A stretch of 64,000 nucleotides of DNA from Acanthaster planci (Eukaryota > Echinodermata > Asteroidea > Valvatida > Acanthasteridae): NCBI RefSeq assembly GCF_001949145.1, contig NW_019091729.1:34015-98014 (forward strand), read 5' to 3'. The first letter of the stretch is position 1. Each line of letters opens with the position of its first letter. Below the pieces are notes generated by a model. The model saw nothing but the letters and a program-made list of their open reading frames with translations, searched no databases and had not been told where the DNA came from. Position numbers and translations under genes: made by a program. Below, piece after piece: positions 11,527-22,800 of the stretch.

Positions 11527-13889
11527 GATGTGGTGTTTGCACTACATCATACACCGTACATTTACGCATCAACAAGAGTACATGTACATTTCTCTTCAGA
11601 AGCGACTAGTAGATGGCTATTTCACCCATTTGCAGTTTGAAAACAATGGTTTGAACGGACTGAAAAGATAAAATAACGGAGGGGAACAATTCAAGACACA
11701 ACCTGACAACGCTGCTTCATGTTACTCCCAGAACTTTGGGTTCCAATGTCCGCCACAAACGTCAGAACCCACAGTTCTGGGGGTAGCGTAACGATGGAGC
11801 TAGTATGGCATAAATAATAAATATGGCATAATGTTTGACAAATGGATGCTGGCAATTGTTACTGTTGTAGACAATTTGTTCCCCTCCAGCTTTTTGTTCA
11901 CTTACATGAGGGGGCGCAAAAATCAACATGGCGACGGAACGGGAAATTGAATTATTACATGAAATATGAATGAAATTTGGCAGTGAACATCAGATATGTC
12001 TGACTAACGTCACTTTGTCAATATGTTGGTCATTGACATGATTGATAACTTAAAAAATAAACTCAACTTACATCTTCAATGTTGTAACACAATGGAGTGC
12101 AAAACACATCGAACAAATTAGTCAATCATGTCAAATGAAGCTGAAAACCATGACTGACATGACTGAATAACACGAAAAGGTTCAGGTCAAATTTAGCACG
12201 AGCAACCGATTCCAACCACCATGTGTGTTGGCAGATCGTATGATGTACATGTACATGTACTATGTACATGTACGTACATATATACATATGTATACGTTCT
12301 TTGGTTGACATTACAGCGCCCTCTTTTTTAAATATTGTTCCGCATTGTGCAGCGCCCTCTCTGCTTACAATCCAGACATGGCCATGGCTGAAATAAGTGG
12401 ATTGGAACTTTATGGAACTTGGAAATAAATTTCCTAATTTTTCGTTTACGTGAGGCACCGGTATAAGTAATGTAGCATCGTAGGATACAATTACCAACTG
12501 TTGTCCACATCAGCTGTTGCACAACTGGTATGAGTGGTGAGATTAATTTCTAAACGATTTTGAGAATGTCGATACGACTGTATAATTAAACAGTTTGTGT
12601 AGGCCTACTCGTACTGTACATGTACATGCACGCCTATTGTTTGTCTCATGATAATTGAACACTGCGCTGACAATGACTGATACTGTACTAAGTCCTGCAG
12701 ACCAGTGCACTAACAAATGTACGTGTACATGACAGGTACATTTGTAGGCACATTAAGTTGCTACGTATCTATAGTGTACGGTACATGCACACNTTTTGGG
12801 ACAACACCAGTTCCCCAAAAGAGAGAATATCATCATTTTTTTCTCCCACATTTTCCATTCATTTAAGATATTTAAATTGTTTTTTATGAACTTTGCACCA
12901 TGCCACTCGATTAAGTATACATGTACAGTGTATGTTAAGGATTGATATTTGGAAAAAATTTCCCACCCTTTATGCTAAATGGCATACTGTTGCTCACAAT
13001 CCTAAAAGCAAATGGTAGGATTTTTCAAACGGCAGCCTTGGGTGTTTTTTTTCTCCTGAATCTAATTATGGCAATAAAAGAATCCCTAGGGCTATGGTAG
13101 GATCTCCAAGTCCACTTGAAAAAAATTGTCCTCGCTCAGGGGAACTTTCTCTGTTTTGGGGGACAGATTTTGTCCCCAAATAAAGGGACTTCTCCACATT
13201 CAAGGACAGTCCCCGAGTTGTGATCTGCACCTGTACTGCTTATTGTGAATGTACATGTACATGTCAGCATCTCAGCGAGAATGAACATGTGGAATTATTT
13301 ACCATTCATTTCAAATTAGAGCAGCTGTGATTGTGAGGACTACATGTACATGTCATGCATGTACTCGTAGTTATGCATGTTGGAACAGTGATTGTTTGTC
13401 TACATTGACCCTTGAATGTGCCAGCTTTGAATCTAAATATCTCAGATATACACTTGCTACTGTAATTTTAAGTTCAACTTGATACATGTATATGTGTCTT
13501 ACTTTTGATCAATACAAAGAGTGTATATGTACCATTGCTTTGTGATTCAGGAAGCTTTGTAACTATGCAAAAGCCAATACCTGTACATTGTTGTCTTGGA
13601 GTTCATTCATGTCATCATTGATATTGAAAAATCAATACATCTTTGATATAAACCTTGCACATGGCTAGTGCACCATTTTGCTAAATGTTTCAAACAATAA
13701 CTGGTCAAATATGCTTCCAGGTAGAGTGTTTCTTTCCTCGGTGAAGGCAGTTCATGTAATTAAAGTCTTCCTAAGTATTGATTTCCTTGGCTTGCCAATG
13801 CAGGAAACATGTAGCAGCATGACTGGTCCAAGCATCGCTACGGTGTAAAGTATTGGAGAACAGGTTCACTTCCTTCTCACAAGACAATA
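11527..13889. promoter_or_regulatory. Divergent intergenic region between ZCCHC9 and LRRK1
   Basis: Both neighbours are transcribed away from this 2.4-kb stretch, so it must hold both promoters. Seen here: an imperfect inverted repeat (11721-11792), a GAGGGGGCGC motif at 11908-11917, a YY1-like AACATGGCG at 11925-11933, and two AGCGCCCTCT motifs at 12315-12324 and 12351-12360. TACATGTA-type palindromes are dense (12240-12300, 12610-12640, 13245-13265, 13340-13370), and there is one ambiguous base at 12793. No TATA box is convincing. An in-frame stop at 13812-13814 precedes the proposed LRRK1 start. Confidence 0.5.
11721..11792. repeat. Imperfect inverted repeat upstream of ZCCHC9
   Basis: The left arm GTTAC..CCCAGAACTTTGGGTTC and the right arm GAACCCACAGTTCTGGG..GTAAC pair over about 20 bp around a loop of roughly 25 bp. 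It lies about 200 bp 5' of the ZCCHC9 ATG. It could be a cruciform-type regulatory element or the remnant of a small transposon; no target duplication is seen. Confidence 0.55.
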
Positions 13890-16800
13890 ATGGATACTGA
13901 AAGAATAACACTAGAGATGGTTGAAGGTACGTACATGCAGATACAGTCATAGGTGGTCTTGCAGCTGTATTACATGTAGCTAATGCAAAATGCATTGCCG
14001 TGGTTTATTTGATAGAACCAATAGATGTTATTACACCGATCTGACAGTCTCGTCTGACAGTGTAAGGAGGCACTTGCAGGTCACTCTGGGGAAGTCTAGC
14101 ATTAAGAACCAATAAAAATATTTAGGTCTGTCAAAAATTAATTGGTTCTGAGAGGGTGCTTCAAATTTGTTCTCATTCTGCTGTAAGTCGGCCACTCCCA
14201 TTTTGCATATTGTTAATCATTGTGTGTTTGTAGTATAGCCTTTTTTCTCTTGTCTGTGTAGGCGGGCAGCTTCAAAATGTCTGTTTTGCTATTAAAGAAT
14301 TTTTAATGGTCAGTCACTCCTTTCCGCGTTTAAACTTTTTGTCAAAACCTCCCAAACTCTAATTTGTAGCAAATATGGTCTCTCTCTCATTTCCAGTGTT
14401 GAGTGAATCACTCCTTGACAACATCAGGACAAAATCTACGTCTGATGTTGCTCGCTTTCTCAAAACCTTCCCAGAAGAGGTCAGAAATCATCTCTTTCCA
14501 TTTACTGAAGGAAACAAGAACCTTGTCAGTGGCCAGGAACCAAGTGCATTATGGCAACGGTTTCCCCATCCTTTTCTTCATGTTGCCTGTGAATATGGAA
14601 CAGTGGATGTCGTGGGTGTGTTGCTGTTTTTTGGTGTGGATGCGAGTCTTCGCACAGAGAAGGTGAGTTCACATCCCTCCCTGTGTTGACTTTGTGAGCA
14701 AAGAATTTACAAAATTGAGCAAGCAAGAGCCTAACTACACTTCTTACTGTCCAAACAGCTAGATATCCCAGGGAATCTTGACAAGGAGGAATGTTCGTTA
14801 GCTCCCCTGCATAGTTGATAAGTTTGGAGGATATGCAGAAAGGTCCTCTATGTTTTGAAATTTTTGTATTATAAAATCTGTGAAGTTCAACCAGTTCAGA
14901 AAGGAGCTATCATTTCTACCTTGGTCAATTTTGAATGTTCTTTTGGAACCTATTTTTAATGGATGAACTAGAAACCAGTCCACTTGCAGTTTGTAGTGTG
15001 GTGTTTATTTTATCAATTTTATCTCTGTGATGCGCCTTTGAACCCTTTTAGTGGAAAGGGCACAGTCTGAGTGCATTATTATTCTTCATTGAGGTCAGTC
15101 TGAGATTGTTTAGAGCAGAAGTGTGGAGATGTGTGCTTTCTGCCAATCTCAATTTATATATATAACGAAGTGGGTAGTCTTTTAAATCATGATAAAAACT
15201 TTATTGTTAATTGCAGGAAGGAACAGCTCTGGAGGTAGCAAGCAGACTCGGCAAACTGGACATAATCAAGAAACTAATTGAATGGGAACCAAGTAGGCAC
15301 TCACTCTGTGATTGTCCTCATTATGAAAGAGCATATCTAAACTTGAACTGGTTTTGGTTCACATCAAATACTGTTTGTTAAAGTCATTTGCAAAAGTTTA
15401 GGACCACCCGTACAAAACTGCATGAACCTGCAGAAAAATCAAAATTCGACCAATTAATCATAGCACCTTATGCTTATTGTCAACGTGTGACATCAGTATC
15501 TTGGTTGAATTTATGTATTTGACTACATTTCCATGATTTAAAATGTTAACAAAAACAATTTAGTATGCCCTCTTCCATTTCTGATGACTTAGACTGGCTT
15601 GTGTTTACCCATGCTGCATTGCAGTTAAAATGTCATACAAGACCTGCCTTTGCAAAACATTTCATTCAAATGGACTCATATCATAACTCTGATGTGACAG
15701 ACCACTATCAACCATTTTATGTAATCATTCAGTGAGACAGTGAAATGCAGGCCAAGTGACAGAAATACTAACAAAATTCTAGGTGGCCTTAAACTTTTGC
15801 AAATGACTGTAATATGGTTTTGTGATGGGTTTGCTACAGCAAATGCATTTAACACAACTTTTGAATAATTGGCAAGGTCAAGTCCGTCTCTTGAAAAGTG
15901 AAAAGCATTTTTGGACTTTTATTGTGATCTTTCCACTTTCTTGAACTGTCAAGATATCAAAGCCATGCTTTTGTTTCTGGTTTCAGAACTGATCCAAGAA
16001 GAAGACACTGTGAAGATTCTACTTGCCACAGCTTGCTCTGCTGGACACCAAGACGTTGCCAAGTTCTGGCTGGATAAGTTGAGTGAACTCAAGAATGGTC
16101 AAGCATTGTGTAAAGAGGACTTCAAAGCGGAGAACGACCCTTTCATTGCTGCATGCAGAGGTATAAAGAGGGGGTGGGATTTATGAAATAATGGGATCAA
16201 ATCAAGGAGACATTGAGAGACATGTCACTAGTCTTACCTCAGCACCTCAGAGAGTAGAGTTTGTATGTTGTTCTTTAGGCTAGTTTAGTATGGTTATAAA
16301 TGCTGCCAGTGAAATTCTATGGGAGGATTAATGAACAGCCTGCTGATGAGGAGTCATGTTATTCTGACTTGATTCACAGCTAACAAGCATGATACAGAGT
16401 AATTGGGATTTTTCTTTTGGTGACAGGTGAGCACTATCAGCTTGCTGCAAATCTTCTGGAGAAGAAGGTAACCGTTGTCAGTCGGGACACGGCTGTTAGA
16501 ACAGGCCAGAAATTTAATCACATATTGCAGAAGTGGTGCCAAGAAGAAACAGACGAAACACAAAGCCAAAAGGTAAAACGTAGATCATTGTTTATAGTGC
16601 AGGTCTCTAAAAAATTAAGCTTCTTTTCTTTGAAATTAGAAATGAACACTTTTTGAAAAGTCATTTTAATTTACAGTCTTTCATTTGTGTTTTGTATCTT
16701 TTTTCCAACTACTTATAAATTAACGCCTTGACGACGGGAATTTTTTTCCGAAAGCCGACTCCAAGAATTCCAGCCTCGCTTGGCCACGAAGGCCACCTGA

Positions 16801-19800
16801 CAAACCGCAAATTCTCGGTTTGTGGCCCTGCGTGCTCTGCACGCTTTGAATTACACAGCGAAAAGGCTCATTGTTCGGGGGCATGCGGCTCTACTCACGC
16901 TTCCACATTCCTGTTGCCTCTTTTCAAAGTGGGGACTATTGTGAAGCTGGTGATTATGATGCAAATTTGGTCTTTTCATTTCGGGGCTACATACAAAGGC
17001 CAATCACCATATATACAAGAGCCAGGGTCTGCCTTCTTTCACCGTGTTCACTCGAGCGTGGGCTGAGAATAATAGCTGAAAAGCGGGCTGAGGATCTCAA
17101 ATTTTACGGCGGCTTTTACCGTCATCCATCGCGAAGGGGTTAAGAGATGTTGACAAGATGATTTAAGGAATTGCAAAATTGTAAAGGGCAAATTATTCAG
17201 TTGGTTAACTAAGTTGTGATGATGTAGAGAGGCACTGAAACTTTACTTTTTCCAGAAGTGTAATGCCAGATGGAGTGACCGTCAGTTACATCATTTCGAC
17301 GGAGCCTGGCTCACAACAAACCAAGATCTTTGGCATACTTTAGTCAAAATCAACCTATCCCACAATGCACTGAAGACGATTCCTGCAGTGTTGCTATGGG
17401 GACTGCCATGTCTAGAATCCCTGGACATATCTCACAATGAACTTGGCAAGCTTCCAGGTGCCGAGACTTTAGACATGTTAACAGAAACAAGGTATTCAAG
17501 GAACATTCTTGATCCACAAGCTAATGATACGATGCACTGAACAAGCAAATAATTATCCAATTAAATAGACGTTTGAAGACGAAGCTAGACAAATTAACTT
17601 TCCAGCTACACAGAGTGTAGGTTGGCCAGTCAAACTTTAATTTGAAACTGATAAATTATTTCAAGTCAGTAAGTTTTCTGAAAGTGTTGAACCAATACTT
17701 TTTAAAGCAAGAGTGCCAACGTTTCATATAACTTTAGAGAGACGATAGGTAATATTTTTTATTATTAGGAGTTTGTGGATTACTTACCACACAGTGATAA
17801 ATATTGCAGAAATCATAAATCAGTATACTACCCTCAGTTTCTGGCCTTTCTCCCCAATCTACTTTCCCTTCTGTAAACTAGAAGTCAAATGGTGGTACTT
17901 ATTTACAGGTTGACACATCTAAAGGTTTCCCACAACAAACTGGTTCACCCTGTCCTGGAAATGTTCATGCTGCCTCTACTCGAGAACTTGGATCTTTCAC
18001 ACAATGATATCACAAGTCTCAATTACAAACGTTTCCCATCAAAGCTGGTCGCACCAGGTCAGTCCGTCTTTATATAAATGTAAAAGGACAAACTAAGACA
18101 TGTGATTTGAAGGGTTTGTTTTTGACCAGAATATACACAGAATGGTACGTGTCACCCACATTACATTTTTGTTTTTAGATGGGGGCGAAGTTGTCTGGGA
18201 TTGGAGCAACATGATGTCCTTGAATCTGTCACATAACCAGATTGTTCACATTCCTCGAGATATCAGCACTGCCAAGAGTTTGAAGAAACTCAACGTTTCA
18301 AGTAACAAACTGGCCAAATTTCCTGCACCCTGGGACTGTCCTTTGGTAGGGTCAAACCCTTTTAAATTTCTAATTTGTGTTTGTGTGAGAATGGGTTTGA
18401 AAGGAAAATAAGTTCAAGTGGATTGTAGATGCTCAACTCTGAACATTTTTGGACTATTTCCAGTTCTTAAATATCTTGCTTGTTTTTACAGATTCAAAGA
18501 AAATGTTTGTTATAATTATGAACCCATTTTTGCAAAACTGTGCACTATTTTGAAATTCTTTTGGAAAAAAATCTGAGAAAGGTTAACACCAAATGGCAAA
18601 TTTATTTCATTGGGGAGGAGAGATGAAAAAAGTTGGAAGGCTTAAATGGAGCTTGGACAGTATTTAATTGAATATTGACAAACATTTATTTTTGACAGAC
18701 GAATTTGAACGCCTCACAAAACAACATCATGGATGTCCCTGATATGCATGGCTATTGGAGTCGCTCTCTCACCAATTTAGACCTGAGTTCTAACCGCTTG
18801 ACTGAGATCCCGTGGACTGTCTGTCAGCTGACTGTTCTGAAAATCCTGAATCTTGCCAACAATCAGATTACTAAGCTTCCTTCTCCTGAATCCTGGAGTG
18901 TATACAGCCTCAAAGAACTATCTCTGGCTGATAATCGTCTAATATATGTTGAGAAGCCAGCTCCATCCTCACCGTTTAGTGCTAAGAGGAAGAGGTGAGT
19001 CATTGACATGAGTCAGTGACCAGATTTCTTTAAGAGACCAAACCTGTTTATGTATTGGGTTTGACCGTCGTAGATGACAAGCAAAGGATATGCCTGGTGC
19101 CTGGGGGAGTGATTGAGCTCCAACTCCTACTCATTACTCAACTTCTCATTTGACTTCCAAGCCAATCATTTTTACAAGTTCTGAATTTTTTTGGGGGGGG
19201 TGTTTGGCTGATGTAGATATTATTAATTTATTTATTTTGACCCTCATTGATGTATTGTTACAAGGGGTGTTCATTCGAGGCTCCTTGTTTAACAGGACTT
19301 AAAACAAACTCTTCACAATGTATTCCAAAATGTTCTTGACGTCTGTACAAGTTGGAAAAGATTACAAAAAGTTAGTGAGTTTCTGTACTGTAGTTTGGCA
19401 ATTATTGAACTGTCTGTGGATATCAACCCTGCCATAGCCCACCTGAGCCATGGACAGTAGTCACTGCTGTAAAATGTTGGAATCCTCGGAATTTTAAGGC
19501 AGATATAAAGAATGGGTTACCATGAAAGATTTATTCAGAGTTGAATTTCTCTGATCAATTCCACATAGTTCCAGCCTTTCCCAGAAGATCATCTTCAAGA
19601 GGGACAGTAGTGTTGCCATGGAAACTCCACCACCATCCACTTTCTACTCGTCAGGCAATGAGGATGCAACCTCTGTTGTTTTTCCAGAGATTTTCAGGGA
19701 TTGTCTTATGACCCTTAGCCTCAAGAATAACCAGTTACAGCATGTTCCTCCAAGTCTCTGCAGTCTGGCCTGTCTACAGAAACTCGATCTGAGTGGGTAA

Positions 19801-22800
19801 GTCCAATAAAACCTCTACCAGCCTTAGACATTAACCAGGGAAGTGAGAATTTAGCTTTTTACCTGATTTCAGCTTTTTTTTTGTTTCGATGTTGACCCTG
19901 AATTTCAGCTTTTTTGTACATCCGTACATTTCAGCTTTTTGCTAGCTGTTTTCAGTTTTGATTTGAACTGGCCACTCTTATCCCTGATTAACACAATGGA
20001 AATACTAAAACTTAATCTCTTGTTATCCCTAAAAGTTAATCTGTCAGAGGATATGCCTCAAATTAACGGGCTTCACGTAGTAACACCAAATGATCAGTAC
20101 TTGCAGAATGCCTGCACAGGTAACCTCCTCGTTACTTGTGAAGATGAAACGCAGTAGATGAACAAAAGCTGTAATGTCTTAATCAGCACCTTGCTGTCCT
20201 AGATCCATCAGAGTGATAGCCATGACATGTGGCAAAAGAGGCATTGTGCTGTTTTCAAGCGATGTCCATTTGAGTCAACAGACTGACCAACTGACTGCCG
20301 ACTGACTGACCAACTGACTGAGTGTGATATAACTTATAAACTGACATGCAGCAAAAAGGAAAAGATTGCTGTTCCCATGGCAACCTTTCTTGAGATTAGA
20401 TTATCAGAACCATGAAAAGCTTTATTTATAGCGACTATGAAATGTGAAATTATATCTTGTGTGTTTTGTAGTAATACAGGAATTGAAAAGCTTCCAGATA
20501 CTTTGGCTCAGTTGAAGGATCTCTACTCCCTCAACTTAGATGGACTGAAGATTAAGGAGCCGGAGACTGTTGTAGCTGCCATGCAAGAGAAAGAGCACTG
20601 TACAAGGAACATCTTGGAAAAACTCAACGAGAGATTGTTAAAGTGCAGCCCTTATCGCAGTGTGAAACTCATGCTTGTGGGACCAGAGGTAAGCTAGGAA
20701 AACAAAAACTTGTTGTCTTACAGATTGATCTTGTTGGTCATTCTATTGAGTTAATTCTATGCACATGTTCTTGTTTCTCAGAAATGTGGCAAGACCTCAG
20801 TGCTATCGTGTTTAACCAAGCGAGAACCTGACGATGACTTAGGTATCAACATTTGTTCCTGGACCCTGCAGAATCCTATCCAAGTTGACACCAGGCCCTC
20901 ATTTAAAAAGAAGCTACTTCAACTCAAGTCAGAGCAGGTAAAATTATTATTCTTTTAGGGATATATTGGTAATGTGGATAAATGAGGCTTTTCAAAAAAC
21001 ATTTATGATAAGTTAAAAAGAGTTACACAAGTTTTAAACACTAAAAATAAGGGGCTGCCAAGAACGTTCAGCGGCTTGGCACGGATTTTAGGCAAACATG
21101 GGCAGCTGATATAACTGCAGATGGAAATGTCTACTCAACTCTAAATCTACAGATATTTAAGACGTGTGTTATTAATTACTAATTAGTGCTCTTGATTTGT
21201 GAATTATTTGGTTTAAAGAAAACCCGAACAAGATAAAGCAATATAAGAAGTGGCTAGAATCTGCACCTGCTGCTGGAATAAAGACTATCCTCCAGAAGTG
21301 AAATGGAATAGAATTGGCTCCAGAAATAGCATGTTTCAGGTTTCAGCTCAGGGAAGAATATACTGTACTGGAAGATATCTGTATTAAAAAAGCATGTTTG
21401 TCTTTGGTTGGCATGATAACAGAGTGTTTCCGGTCATGGTGATGTTCATTTTTCAACCTGGGATCTAAAGGGAGGAGAGTTGAACAGCATGATCCATCAA
21501 AGTTTCCTCACTCCAAGGGCGCTCTATCTACTTGTATGGGATCTCCGAGATGGATCCAAAGGAGTTGAAAAACTGAGACCGTGGCTTCTTAATATTCAGG
21601 TAGAAATTTGGCGCCGTAATGGTATTTGTCTTCTGTGTCAATTTTGTTTGAGAAATTAACAAGACTGGTGGATATATATTTTTGTTTTATTTAGTCAAGG
21701 GCATCAGAAAGTGCCATCATCATTGTTTCTACGCATCGTGACAAGGTTAAGAAGAGTCAGAGCCCGGAGGCAATTAGACAAGAAATCAGAACAAAGTACA
21801 GTCACCAAGATGGGTTCCCAGACATTGCTGAGATCGTGGAGGTCACCGCATTGAGCCCTGATGGGGAGGGAATCAAGGAACTACGACACGTCATTTACCA
21901 GAAAGCCCTGGGAATGAGGATCAAGAAGACATTTAGCTCCGGTGCAACAGCCACGATTCCACTGATAGGACGAATGGTAAGATCGCTGCATTGCTTCATC
22001 AAATCAACACTAATTACTATCTTTTTATTATTACTGGTTTATTTTTAACTGTACTCCACGCCGCCAGCAGACATACGTCTACAGACAACAGTATTACAAG
22101 ACATTTGTAAAAAACACGATGATCAGAGTGATGGAAGGAATAAAATTATCAAGAAAAACTGGTTTGCTTCCTTGTTTTAGGTTCCTCGTACATTCACCAT
22201 TCTTCAAGAGATCATCGCCAATGAGGCTGATCGTCGTAGACGGAGCATACCCCCTCTCCCCCCAGTCATGAAAGATGCTGAGCTGACTAGTCACATCAGG
22301 AAGATACCTGACAGTAGAATAGTAACAACACAGGACATTGAGGATGGTTAGAGCAATGTTACCAGACTTCCCTCACCTTTCAGTTTCTATCATCCCAATG
22401 TCAGTACCAGCCAAAATACTATACATGTTTTCACTTTCCTCCAACTTCCAGGTTTTGAGTTGTACCAATTGGCACCGTAGTGTAATTGATTGATCAGTTT
22501 CCGAGGTTCTTGCAACCTCAAATAAGCCTGAAATCTAATTTGATTTTCTCTCTTAACTTTTCTTTCTTGTCAGCTGCTGAGTTCCTGAGCACCTGTGGCA
22601 GTCTGGTTCACTTCAGTGATCATCTGCAAGGCTTAACTAGCTTGTATTTCCTAGATCCTGTCTGGCTATACAATATTCTAATCAGTGTTGCCAACATCAA
22701 CCCATCCTTTGTCCGTGAAGGACGTGTACACAGGTCTAGCTTGGAAGAGCTGTTTCAGGAGAGTGGTTTTGGAGAGGGGCGGTTTGAAGAATATCTTCAA

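Noticed and set aside
12126-12497. 123-codon minus-strand frame between ZCCHC9 and LRRK1
   Set aside because: It runs through the ACATGTAC-rich stretch (translated as repetitive His/Val/Tyr) and shows no homology that I can recognise.
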